A stretch of DNA of 64,000 bases, from assembly GCA_015063885.1 (NCBI GenBank), contig SVTH01000010.1:1-64000 (forward strand), read 5' to 3'. Below are positions 1 through 8,387 of this stretch, in pieces. Below the pieces are notes generated by a model, which worked only from the letters and a program-made list of their open reading frames with translations, was not told the DNA's origin and ran no database searches. Position numbers and translations under genes: made by a program. This stretch comes from Oscillospiraceae bacterium. GTDB taxonomy: Bacteria; Bacillota; Clostridia; Oscillospirales; CAG-382. Within the stretch, counting starts at the first letter, position 1; each line of letters begins with the position of its first letter.

Positions 1-7
1 GTTCCAT

Positions 8-126
<119 letters not shown>

Positions 127-132
127 AAAGAG

Positions 133-159
133 ATCCGTACCGATTGGTACGGATTTTTT
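133..159 (+). terminator. Intrinsic terminator of the rRNA operon
   Basis: A perfect 9-bp stem, ATCCGTACC / GGTACGGAT with a four-base loop, is followed by a T run. It closes the transcript that ends with the 5S rRNA. Confidence 0.9.
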
Positions 160-199
160 GCTTTTCTGTGAAGAAACGGAAAACAAACGTGAATCACCG

Positions 200-229
200 T
201 TGACAAGGGCGGGAAGGATATGTTATAAA
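200..229 (+). promoter_or_regulatory. Sigma-70-type promoter for the lipoprotein gene
   Basis: TTGACA (200-205) and TATAAA (224-229) are separated by 18 bp. The gene starts 29 bp downstream. Confidence 0.7.
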
Positions 230-258
230 AAAGAAAAAAGGAGTTTTGGGAGGTTTGT

Positions 259-1098
259 ATGAAAAAGTTGTTTGTATGCTTAGCGGTGTTGCTTCTTGCG
301 CTTTCTGTTGTCAGTTGCACCACGCAGACCGTGCTTCCCGACGTGTCTTCTTCTGCGGAAAGCTCCGAGAACTCGGTGCCTGTGGAGCCGGAATCCTCCG
401 TGGTGGAAGAGTCTTCCGGGGCGCTTGAAGAGACCTCTTCCGAGGAGGAGACGACTTCAGAAGAACCTGCAATGCCGGAGAAAGAGTACGTTCTGTTTGC
501 CGAAAACGGAGTTCGTGTTAAAGAACATTATGATGAGACCAACAACTACACTGTGCGGTACTATATCACCGACGAAAACGGCGAGTGGGTGGAGTTCCAT
601 CGGGAAGAAGATCTCGTGGACGGCAATACGGACGTATACGGGTTCGGCAACGCCAGACGGGTGATTCTGAACAACCATACCTGGGAAGAGCCCTCGGACG
701 TGTATCTCTACGAGGCGGCCACCGGGGAGAAGCGACAGCTTGACATGAGCGGCTTGCCCCGTAACGAATTGGTGACCACCATGCGTTGGCTGGACGGACG
801 GTATTTCCTGTTCGTTTCCCAGTTTGACCACGGAACCGTTGCCATCGGCGGGGACGTTTGGGTGTACGACACCGAGACGGACGAATACTTCCGCATCATC
901 GCCAGAGAAGACGGCTATATGCAGATCGCCGATATGACGGTGTACGATGGCATGGTGCTGTTCCACGTGCCTTACTATATCGACGATGCTTATAGCGATA
1001 CGGAAATGCATTACTACACTCTTTCCACCAAAGAGATCTACGAGCTGATCGACACCCGCAACGAGATCACCTTCCGCGTGGGAGAATGGCTGCACTAA
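259..1098 (+). CDS. Putative lipoprotein with Ser/Glu-rich linker
   Basis: I do not recognise a family for the body of this 279-residue protein. The N-terminus (MKKLFVCLAVLLLALSVVSC) is a type II signal peptide ending in a lipobox, so residue Cys20 should be lipidated and the protein anchored outside the membrane. Residues about 28-75 are a low-complexity Ser/Glu/Pro linker typical of surface lipoproteins of Gram-positives. The remaining ~200 residues contain short repeating strands with aromatic and Asp/Gly turns (for example VWVYDTETDEYF), which suggests a beta-propeller-like fold; that is inference. The ATG follows GGGAGG at a good distance and its own promoter. A terminator follows, so it is monocistronic. 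Confidence 0.85.
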   Translation: MKKLFVCLAVLLLALSVVSCTTQTVLPDVSSSAESSENSVPVEPESSVVEESSGALEETSSEEETTSEEPAMPEKEYVLFAENGVRVKEHYDETNNYTVRYYITDENGEWVEFHREEDLVDGNTDVYGFGNARRVILNNHTWEEPSDVYLYEAATGEKRQLDMSGLPRNELVTTMRWLDGRYFLFVSQFDHGTVAIGGDVWVYDTETDEYFRIIAREDGYMQIADMTVYDGMVLFHVPYYIDDAYSDTEMHYYTLSTKEIYELIDTRNEITFRVGEWLH

Positions 1099-1106
1099 AA
1101 GCAAGG

Positions 1107-1135
1107 AAGAGAAGGCTTTTTGCCTTCTCTTTTGT
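1107..1135 (+). terminator. Intrinsic terminator after the lipoprotein gene
   Basis: Perfect 10-bp stem AAGAGAAGGC / GCCTTCTCTT with a TTTTT loop, followed by TTGTT. It separates the lipoprotein gene from the repeat-protein gene. Confidence 0.8.
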
Positions 1136-1146
1136 TAAGACGGCGC

Positions 1147-1175
1147 TTGACAAACATACGGCTTTTTGGTAAACT
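1147..1175 (+). promoter_or_regulatory. Sigma-70-type promoter for the dockerin repeat protein
   Basis: TTGACA (1147-1152) and TAAACT (1170-1175) are spaced 17 bp apart, 35 bp upstream of the chosen start codon. Its position rules out the upstream in-frame ATG at 1120 as the start. Confidence 0.75.
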
Positions 1176-1209
1176 AAAGGCACTTGAAAACAGAAGGGAT
1201 GGAGCTCCC

Positions 1210-4200
1210 ATGAAAAAACAGTTGCTTTGCGTTCTGCTTTCGTTGCTGATGATCTGGCAGACCCTGCCGGTAATCACCTATGCAGACAGCGTCACCTGCT
1301 CGCCGGTTTGCGAGGGAACCAACGCAAATGGGAATGAGTATATTTGGAACTGGGCCGCACCCATGTATTCCTACCTTGCCGTAACGGCGGAAGGGATGCT
1401 GATGCGTGTACAGTGGGGTGCTTTGGAAGAGAAGCTTTTGGTGGAGTATTTTAACTCTGCCTACGAATTCCAATATTCTCTCACCGTGGAGCAGGAGCTA
1501 CCCATGTTCGGCGGCTTCCATGCAGGCACGGACGGCTGTTATTACGTCGTCACGGGGCAGACCAACTACGACGAGCAGGCAGACGTGGAGTGCTTCCGGG
1601 TCACCAAATATGATAGCCGCTGGAACCGTCTTGGGTCGGCAGGCTTGTACGATTGTAACACCACAGTTCCTTTTGATGCGGGGAGTCTGCGTTTTGCGGA
1701 GTACGGGCAGTTCCTGCTGATCCGTACTGCTCACGAAATGTATACTTCTTCGGACGGACTGAATCATCAAGCAAACGTGACGTTATCTCTGGATACCCTG
1801 TCCATGACCTTTGCGGATACGGCCTGCGAGGTGGAATACAGTCTTGCCGGCTACGTTTCCCACTCCTTTAACCAGTTTATCCTGATGGACGGGAATCAGC
1901 TGCTGGGCTTGGATCACGGAGATGCTTATCCCCGCTCCATTACCCTTTCCAAAGCAACGTTTCCCATAGATGGAACCCTGGGGATCTACGATGAGCTGAG
2001 CTTCTACCGTGATTGGCCCGCTACCTACGATCTGTTCACCTTCCCCGGGGAGATCGGCGAAAACTATACCGGGGTCTGCGTAGGCGGCTTTGAATACTCC
2101 GACAGCGCCTACATCGTTGCCTTTAGCACGGTGGCGCAGGATGAGAATTACTATTTTAACCGAACCAAAAATATCTGCGTCGCCACGTTGGACAAAGATA
2201 CGGAGGAGATCCGGGTTCTTCCCGTGACCGATTGCCCCGAAGGGGAAGAATCCGCAGGGGTTCCTCAGCTGGTCAAGCTGTCGGACAATTCCTTCCTGCT
2301 GATGTGGATGCGGGGCGGCGACTTGCATTACGTACTGTTGAACGGCTACGGCGAGACGGTGGGGGAGGTACGTTCTGCTCCCCAAGGTGCAGTTTCCGAT
2401 TGCCAGCCCATTGTTATCGACGGCAAGGCAGTTTGGTACGTTTACCATGGCAACTCCGTCACCTTCTGTGAGATCGACGGTGAGACGTTGGAGCTGGGTA
2501 TGTATACTGTTGATACGTCTCACGATTGGCAGGTTTTGGAGTCCCCCGCAGGGTTGGGCGGGCTTTGCCACGGCATCTGTAAGCGTTGTGGCGTGGAAGA
2601 AAGCTTTGATACTCCCCTGCGTTTGGAATTCGAATGGGGCTATCATCCCTCCGAGCTGTACTACGACCGGGATTGGCTCTTGTGGGAAGGTCCTTTTGAG
2701 GTGGGGACGCTGCTGTATTGGCGTGTGACGCCCACGTCGGGTGTTACGTTCACCGTTTCCGATCCCGAGGGGGTCGTCCTCAATCCCGTCGGCGGCACGC
2801 TTTTGTGTGCCAAGGAAGGTACTTATACCCTGACGCTGGAATACGCATACAACCCTCGGCTGCTGCAGAAGTTTGAAATTTCGGTTGGGCACAAATACGA
2901 ATACGAGTGTGATACGGTTTGCATGACCTGCGGCTACGTGCGAGAGGCAGGGCATGTTCCCGGCCCGTTGAATATTTGGCAGGCTCCCGGCTGCTTTGAG
3001 GATGGCTACGGAGCATACTATTGTAAGTATTGTTCCGAAAAGCTTTCCGAGGAGTCGATTCCCGCCACGGGGCACGTTTTGGACGGCTGGTATATAGACA
3101 GCCCCCCTACCTGTACCGAGGACGGCGTAGAAAAAAGATGGTGCCGTAACTGTACGTATTACGAAACCCGGGAGCTTCCCGCCACGGGGCACCTCTACGA
3201 TGCATGGTATGCGGAAACGTATGCCACCTGCACCGAGGGCGGTGTGGAAAAAAGATGGTGCATGAACTGCTACAACTATGAGACCCGAGAAATTCCCGCA
3301 ACGGGACATCAGCACGAGCTTGTGGTTATTCCGCCCACCTGCTACGAATCGGGTTCTACAAGATATGTTTGCTACTGCGGTGATTCTTACGTGGTGGAGA
3401 AGACTCCTGCCACCGGGCATATCTACGGCGAGTGGGTCATTACCGCTTATCCCACCTGTACCGAGGATGGGCGGGAAGAGAGATGGTGTGTGAGGTACGA
3501 TTCCTGTGAAGCGCAGCAGATCCCTGCCACGGGACATACTTACGTCGAACAGGTCATCCTGCCCACTTGTACCGAGGGGGGATATACGATCTACACCTGC
3601 CATTGCGGATATACCTTCGCAGGGAACGAGGTGGCCGCCAACGGGCATCTCTTCGAAGAGTGGCATACTGACGTGCCGGGTACCTGTACCCGGGAGGGGT
3701 TGGAGCATAGCACGTGCAGTATTTGCGGTGCGTACGAAAGCAGAGTCATTTCGGCACCGGGCCATGAGTACATTTGCACCGTCATTCCGCCTACCTGCAC
3801 GGAGGACGGATATACCGCCTATACCTGCCATTGCGGAGATTCCTACGTTTTGGACGTTGTGGCCGCAAGGGGGCACGATTACAGATATTCCTGCGACGCT
3901 GACTGCGAGGCCTGCGGCCAAGTCAGGGAGGTTGAGCATACTCCCGGTGATTTGTACGTTCAGCAGCCGCCCACCTGTACCGAGGATGGCTACGGGATCA
4001 CCTGTTGTGCAGTTTGCAGCAAAACGTTATCCCGCGAGACGCTTTCGGCGATAGGCCACCTGTACAGCGAGTGGTTCTGGGGTGCAGACGCTACCTGTAC
4101 CGAGGATGGATGGGACTATATGTTCTGCTGGAATTGCGGCGTTTACGAAACCAGGACGGTTCCCGCAGTTGGGCATCAATATGACGCTTGGATCACCCCG

Positions 4201-5220
4201 CCCACCTGTACCGAGGGTGGCTATACCACCTACGCCTGCTATTGCGGAGATTTTTACACCGGAGAGGAAACCGCTGCTGTCGGACATACCTTCGGCGCAT
4301 GGCGTATATGGCAGGCTCCCTCCTGTACTGCGGACGGGCTGGAGCGCAGAGAGTGCGAACGGTGCGATGTTTACGAAACCAGGACGGTTCCCGCAGTTGG
4401 GCATCAATACGACTCTTGGATCACTCTGCCCACCTGTACTGAGGCCGGGTATACCACCTACGCCTGCCATTGCGGAGATTTTTACACCGGAGAGGAGACT
4501 CCCGCCGCCGGACATACCTTTGGCCAGTGGCAGATCTGGGAGATTCCTACTTGCACCGTAGACGGTTTGGAGAGAAGAGTGTGCGAATGGTGCGATGCTT
4601 ACGAAACCAGGACGGTTCCTGCAGTTGGGCATCGATATGACTCTTGGACCACCTTTCCTACCTGTACTGAGGGAGGGTATACCACCTACGCCTGCCATTG
4701 CGGAGATTTTTACATCGGGGAGGAAACCCCCGCCGCCGGGCATACCTTCAGCGTGTGGTACATCTGGCAGTCTCCCTCTTGCACCGTAGACGGTTTGGCG
4801 CGCAGAGAGTGCGGATACTGCAACACCTATGAAACGCAGACGATCTTTGCGAAGGGACATCAGTACCGTGAGGAGGTCACCCCGCCCACCTGTACCGAGG
4901 GAGGGTATACCACCTATACCTGCCAGTGTGGTGATACTTACACCGGAGAGGAGACTCCCGCCACCGGACATACCTTTGGTCGGTGGTATTCCGTAGCACC
5001 GGGCGTGGAAGAGCGTGTTTGCGAATCCTGCGGTACGGCAGAAACCCGTGCAAAAGAGCCGCAGTATGACATCGACGGCAATGGGTCCGTGGAAGAAGCG
5101 GACCTGCTCCTCTTGCTGTCCGTCCTGGTGGGCAACACCGAGACGGAGAGCCTGTTTGACCTTGACTTTGACGGCGTTCTTACCATTTACGACTGCGTGC
5201 TTTTGGCAAAGCAACTGTAA
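1210..5220 (+). CDS. Secreted protein with Cys-rich tandem repeats and C-terminal dockerin
   Basis: Large secreted protein of 1,336 residues. The start at 1210 is preferred over 1120 because the promoter lies between them and because it exposes a clean signal peptide (MKKQLLCVLLSLLMIW..., cleavage near TYADS). Residues ~30-550 are a Trp/Tyr-rich beta-strand region, possibly a propeller. Residues ~580-1283 are about 17 repeats of 37-39 residues built around PTCTEDG, a CxxC or CxC pair and a closing PATGH. Residues ~1287-1336 contain two dockerin type I motifs (DIDGNGSVEEAD and DLDFDGVLTIYD), calcium-binding loops that dock onto cohesins. No catalytic domain was recognised, so a structural or adhesive role at the cell surface is the likeliest inference. 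The next gene starts 24 bp downstream with no terminator between. Confidence 0.85.
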   Translation: MKKQLLCVLLSLLMIWQTLPVITYADSVTCSPVCEGTNANGNEYIWNWAAPMYSYLAVTAEGMLMRVQWGALEEKLLVEYFNSAYEFQYSLTVEQELPMFGGFHAGTDGCYYVVTGQTNYDEQADVECFRVTKYDSRWNRLGSAGLYDCNTTVPFDAGSLRFAEYGQFLLIRTAHEMYTSSDGLNHQANVTLSLDTLSMTFADTACEVEYSLAGYVSHSFNQFILMDGNQLLGLDHGDAYPRSITLSKATFPIDGTLGIYDELSFYRDWPATYDLFTFPGEIGENYTGVCVGGFEYSDSAYIVAFSTVAQDENYYFNRTKNICVATLDKDTEEIRVLPVTDCPEGEESAGVPQLVKLSDNSFLLMWMRGGDLHYVLLNGYGETVGEVRSAPQGAVSDCQPIVIDGKAVWYVYHGNSVTFCEIDGETLELGMYTVDTSHDWQVLESPAGLGGLCHGICKRCGVEESFDTPLRLEFEWGYHPSELYYDRDWLLWEGPFEVGTLLYWRVTPTSGVTFTVSDPEGVVLNPVGGTLLCAKEGTYTLTLEYAYNPRLLQKFEISVGHKYEYECDTVCMTCGYVREAGHVPGPLNIWQAPGCFEDGYGAYYCKYCSEKLSEESIPATGHVLDGWYIDSPPTCTEDGVEKRWCRNCTYYETRELPATGHLYDAWYAETYATCTEGGVEKRWCMNCYNYETREIPATGHQHELVVIPPTCYESGSTRYVCYCGDSYVVEKTPATGHIYGEWVITAYPTCTEDGREERWCVRYDSCEAQQIPATGHTYVEQVILPTCTEGGYTIYTCHCGYTFAGNEVAANGHLFEEWHTDVPGTCTREGLEHSTCSICGAYESRVISAPGHEYICTVIPPTCTEDGYTAYTCHCGDSYVLDVVAARGHDYRYSCDADCEACGQVREVEHTPGDLYVQQPPTCTEDGYGITCCAVCSKTLSRETLSAIGHLYSEWFWGADATCTEDGWDYMFCWNCGVYETRTVPAVGHQYDAWITPPTCTEGGYTTYACYCGDFYTGEETAAVGHTFGAWRIWQAPSCTADGLERRECERCDVYETRTVPAVGHQYDSWITLPTCTEAGYTTYACHCGDFYTGEETPAAGHTFGQWQIWEIPTCTVDGLERRVCEWCDAYETRTVPAVGHRYDSWTTFPTCTEGGYTTYACHCGDFYIGEETPAAGHTFSVWYIWQSPSCTVDGLARRECGYCNTYETQTIFAKGHQYREEVTPPTCTEGGYTTYTCQCGDTYTGEETPATGHTFGRWYSVAPGVEERVCESCGTAETRAKEPQYDIDGNGSVEEADLLLLLSVLVGNTETESLFDLDFDGVLTIYDCVLLAKQL
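2950..5058 (+). repeat. In-gene tandem array of ~115-bp Cys-rich coding repeats
   Basis: About 17 full units plus a partial one. From about 4040 onward two unit types alternate strictly: an A type with CxxC and ETRTVPA(V/A)GH, and a B type with TYACHCGDFYTGEET. Together they make a ~76-residue (about 228-bp) higher-order repeat. The DNA copies between about 4140 and 4760 are nearly identical, which points to recent expansion or unequal crossing-over. Confidence 0.9.
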
Positions 5221-5244
5221 CCATATCAGAAAGCAGGTGATTCC

Positions 5245-6534
5245 ATGGAGCTTTGGGACGCATACGACGCATACGGTAACCAAACGGGGGAGACCCTGGT
5301 GCGGGGAGAAGAAATTCCCCTCGGGCGCTACCACATGGTGTGCGAGGTTTTGGTGCGCCATACCGACGGGAGCATCCTTTGCATGAAACGGGCCTCCACC
5401 AAGCCCAATTACCCCGGCTTTTTCGAAGCCACGGCGGGTGGTTCTGCCCTGCAGGGGGAGGATCGGCTTGCCTGCATCCGTCGGGAGCTGTTGGAGGAAA
5501 CGGGGCTTTCCTGTGAATCCTTCCGCTACGTCGGCACCGACGTGGACGAATGGGAAAGTAGCATCTACCACACCTACGTGTGCCAAGTGGACTGTGAGAA
5601 GACCGCCGTCACCCTGCAAGAGGGGGAGACGGAGGATTACCGATGGCTGACTCCCGAGGAATTTGGGGCCCTTTTACGCTCACCGAGGATGATCGCCCGC
5701 CAGACCAAGCGCTTCCTGCCCTATTACAGGGAGCAGGGCTGGTTTGCCTACCGTTTGCTGGCTCTTGATATGGACGGCACGCTGTTGAACAGCCACGGAG
5801 AAGTGTCTGAACGCAACCGTAAAGCCATCCGAGCCGCCCTGGATGCGGGGATCCATGTGACCCTTTCCACAGGGCGATCCTTGACCGGTGCCCATTGGTG
5901 CGCCGAGGAGCTGGATCTGACCTGCCCGCTGATTATCTACAACGGCGGGATGCTGGCAGACAGGGCGGGGAACGTTCTGTATTCCAAGGAACTGCTGCCC
6001 GCGGACGCCCTGCTTGCCATGGAGGAAGGGGTAAAGCGAGGGGTGACCCTTTGCATCTGGTGTGGGGGAAAGCTTTACGGCCACCCGCTGAACGAACGCA
6101 CCGCGGATTACGTCCGCTTTGCGGGGGTGGAGCCCTTGCCCGTGGAAAGCTTGGAAGCCCTTGCGCGGCAGGGTGTCACCAAGGTGCTTTGGTATGGCAC
6201 CAAGGAGGAGATCCCTGCTTTTTGGAAGGAAATGGAAAAAGCACCCTTCGAAAACGTCCACGCAACCCCCTCCCAGCCCATGTTTTTGGAGTTCTTTCAC
6301 GGAGAAGTCTCCAAAGCCGCCGCTTTAGAGCGGTTGGGAGCGCTGTTAAACGTCCAACGAGAAGAAATGATCGCCATGGGAGACGGGGCAAACGACTTGG
6401 AGCTTCTGGCCTATGCAGGGCTGGGCGTGGCCATGGGCAACGCTTCCCCCTTGGTGAAAAAGCAAGCCGACGCCGTGACGGTGACCAACGACCGGGACGG
6501 CGTTGCGGAAGTGATCGAGAAATATTTGTTGTGA
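5245..6534 (+). CDS. Nudix hydrolase–HAD (Cof-type) phosphatase fusion
   Basis: Bifunctional 429-residue protein. The N-terminal ~165 residues are a Nudix domain with a complete box at residues 66-88 (G-x5-E-x7-RELLEETGL), of the type that cleaves nucleoside diphosphate-linked compounds or relates to isopentenyl-diphosphate isomerase. The rest is a Cof/YidA-type HAD phosphatase: nucleophile motif LALDMDGTLL (Asp174, Asp176), STGRS, and the late acid motif GDGANDLE near residue 380. The linker around residues 160-170 is short, so this is one polypeptide. Substrate unknown; a combined pyrophosphatase/phosphatase salvage or clean-up step on one metabolite is inference. It heads a run of co-directional genes to 10303. 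Confidence 0.88.
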   Translation: MELWDAYDAYGNQTGETLVRGEEIPLGRYHMVCEVLVRHTDGSILCMKRASTKPNYPGFFEATAGGSALQGEDRLACIRRELLEETGLSCESFRYVGTDVDEWESSIYHTYVCQVDCEKTAVTLQEGETEDYRWLTPEEFGALLRSPRMIARQTKRFLPYYREQGWFAYRLLALDMDGTLLNSHGEVSERNRKAIRAALDAGIHVTLSTGRSLTGAHWCAEELDLTCPLIIYNGGMLADRAGNVLYSKELLPADALLAMEEGVKRGVTLCIWCGGKLYGHPLNERTADYVRFAGVEPLPVESLEALARQGVTKVLWYGTKEEIPAFWKEMEKAPFENVHATPSQPMFLEFFHGEVSKAAALERLGALLNVQREEMIAMGDGANDLELLAYAGLGVAMGNASPLVKKQADAVTVTNDRDGVAEVIEKYLL

Positions 6535-6552
6535 AAAGGAGCGAAACCAGGT

Positions 6553-7134
6553 ATGGCATTTAAGGAGCTTTGGACAGAGTTTCGTCCGATTGAAGTAAAC
6601 GATCGATGGGTGTTGCGTCAGGTTGATCCCGAAGGAGATCTTGACGTATACTACGAGATCTATTGTGATGCGGAAGCGATGAAATATTATCAAAGCTATG
6701 GCAAGCCTCCCGCGGATAAAGACTGGGTGCGTGTGGTTTTGAGAAACCAGATCAAGGAGTTCGAAAAACGCCGTGTATATAACTGGACGATTGCGGATGC
6801 TCAGACAGGTGAAGCCATGGGGCGCATCTTGCTTTCTGATTTTCAAAACAATAACACGATGGCGAACATCGGATATTTCCTTCACCGCAAGCACTGGGGT
6901 AAAGGGGTAGCCACCGCATGTGCCGAGGCTGTGATCCGATTTGGGTTTGACTATCTGAAGCTGGAGCGCATTTATTCGGAGGTTGAGGTAAATAACGTCG
7001 CCTCTTGGCGTGTGCTGGAAAAAAACGGCTTCACCCGCGAAGGAACGCTGCGGCATTGCTTTATGTTGAACGACGGCGTCCACGATTGTTACTTGTACGG
7101 AAAGCTGTCTACGGACGGGAGCGCGGCTCTATGA
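6553..7134 (+). CDS. GNAT family N-acetyltransferase (RimJ/RimL-like)
   Basis: 193-residue acetyl-CoA-dependent N-acetyltransferase. The acetyl-CoA pyrophosphate loop is visible as HRKHWGKGVATAC (about residues 111-123), followed by the RimJ/RimL-type SxVEVNNVASWRVLEKNGF segment that ends the fold. The start follows AAAAGGAG. It overlaps the next gene by 4 bp (ATGA), so the two are translationally coupled. The substrate (ribosomal protein, antibiotic or small amine) cannot be told from sequence. Confidence 0.88.
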   Translation: MAFKELWTEFRPIEVNDRWVLRQVDPEGDLDVYYEIYCDAEAMKYYQSYGKPPADKDWVRVVLRNQIKEFEKRRVYNWTIADAQTGEAMGRILLSDFQNNNTMANIGYFLHRKHWGKGVATACAEAVIRFGFDYLKLERIYSEVEVNNVASWRVLEKNGFTREGTLRHCFMLNDGVHDCYLYGKLSTDGSAAL

Positions 7135-7763
7135 AAACTGTTATTACCGTACAACATCCTAAGTCCCAACAGCACGAAAATGGGATGATCGGCTCTTTAG
7201 GTGCATGGGAGCTGACGGAACAGGGGATCCTGCATGCTCGGAAGATAGCCGCAGGTCTGCTACGGGACGGCTACGGAGAGGATACCTTGTTGATCTCATC
7301 GGATCTTATGCGCACAGCACAGACGGCGGAGATTATCGGGGAATGCTTGGGTGTGAAGCCTGTATACACCCCTCTGTTGCGGGAATTTGATCTGGGGGAA
7401 GCCAACGGAAAAACAAAGGCGTGGGCAAAAGAGAATTTGCATTGCCCCGTTTGGCAAGGAACAAGAGACTGGGCAAAAAGCATTGACGGTCGCGTGTTCG
7501 CCGAGGCGGAGACCAAGCGGGAGGTTTACGTCCGATTGGAGCAATTCTTAGCAGAATACGTTGCACCGCAGGCAGGAAATTTGATCCTGGTTTCCCACGC
7601 AGGGACGTTGAGCGTGTTATTTGCGTTATGGATGGGTCTCCCCGTAGAAGCGTTGGAAAAGGTTAATTTTGATGGCAAGGCGGGCGGAGTTTCCGTTTTG
7701 AAAGAGGACGCCGACGGGCATCGGATCCTTGCCAAGTTAAATGATATGCAATATACCGTTTGA
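7131..7763 (+). CDS. Histidine phosphatase superfamily protein, variant active site
   Basis: 210-residue phosphoglycerate mutase-like fold. The start at 7131 gives the ATGA overlap with the GNAT gene; an upstream in-frame ATG at 7005 lies inside that gene. The catalytic histidine is kept (His9) but the usual RHG motif reads QHP, followed by KSQQHENG. The rest of the family signature is present: ISSDLMRTAQTAE (Arg61), LLREFDLGE, and the second catalytic histidine in VSHAGTL (His156). A subgroup of Bacillota histidine phosphatases begins with a comparable QHxxSxH motif, so this may be active with altered phosphate contacts. Substrate unknown. Confidence 0.82.
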   Translation: MKTVITVQHPKSQQHENGMIGSLGAWELTEQGILHARKIAAGLLRDGYGEDTLLISSDLMRTAQTAEIIGECLGVKPVYTPLLREFDLGEANGKTKAWAKENLHCPVWQGTRDWAKSIDGRVFAEAETKREVYVRLEQFLAEYVAPQAGNLILVSHAGTLSVLFALWMGLPVEALEKVNFDGKAGGVSVLKEDADGHRILAKLNDMQYTV

Positions 7764-7778
7764 AAAGGAGACATTTCT

Positions 7779-8387
7779 ATGAAGCCCCACGGAATGGTGA
7801 TACAAGGCGTGGATATGCCTTACGTTGTTTTTGAAAACGTTGAAAACCGACAGTATCGCGGGTTGTTTTTGTACGAGCATGATCCGTTGTTCCGCGAGAA
7901 AGATCCCGTCTCCAAGGCGTTGAGCAAGGAATATCAATGGGAGCCTGTGAACGTTGACGGTGAGGATCGCTTCCTTTGGAAGCAATGCGTGTTTGACCCT
8001 ACCTTGGCGGTGCGGTACGCGGCTCGTTGCAAGGAGATCGGCAAGCCTGTCCGCGTGCTGTTTTTGGAAAGCGATTACCCCGACGAGGATTGGCAGGGAG
8101 AGATTCCCGAAAAGCGGCTTTTGGGCTACGAGGTGTTTTTGCTCCCTTGGGGAGTCATGGTCTATCACGACTTGTTGTTTTCTCCGCTTTTGCGGGAGTA
8201 CCGCGAAAAATTGAACGAGAACTTCCTGTTTGCAACCTTAGAAGAGGCGCAGTCGTTCATGTCTTTTTACAAGGAACAGTTGATTGCAGGCGCGGTGGGG
8301 GACGATGATGTTCCCGAGGACGTATTCGTTGCCGCCGTCTACGAGGTGGACGAAAAATCTTTTGACACATGGAGTAAAACGGTATGA
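7779..8387 (+). CDS. Hypothetical protein
   Basis: 202-residue soluble protein of unrecognised family. It has no signal peptide or membrane segment, is acidic, and is rich in Tyr/Phe/Trp strands in its middle (LLGYEVFLLPWGVMVYHDLL). The start is supported by AAAAGGAG 7 bp upstream. It begins 15 bp after the histidine phosphatase gene and overlaps the SGNH hydrolase by 4 bp (ATGA), so it belongs to the same operon. Function is not assigned. Confidence 0.75.
   Translation: MKPHGMVIQGVDMPYVVFENVENRQYRGLFLYEHDPLFREKDPVSKALSKEYQWEPVNVDGEDRFLWKQCVFDPTLAVRYAARCKEIGKPVRVLFLESDYPDEDWQGEIPEKRLLGYEVFLLPWGVMVYHDLLFSPLLREYREKLNENFLFATLEEAQSFMSFYKEQLIAGAVGDDDVPEDVFVAAVYEVDEKSFDTWSKTV

Noticed and set aside
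1783..3939. 718-codon open frame on the minus strand opposite the dockerin protein
   Set aside because: Its apparent repeats are only the reverse of the sense-strand Cys-rich repeats; the sense protein has signal peptide and dockerin.
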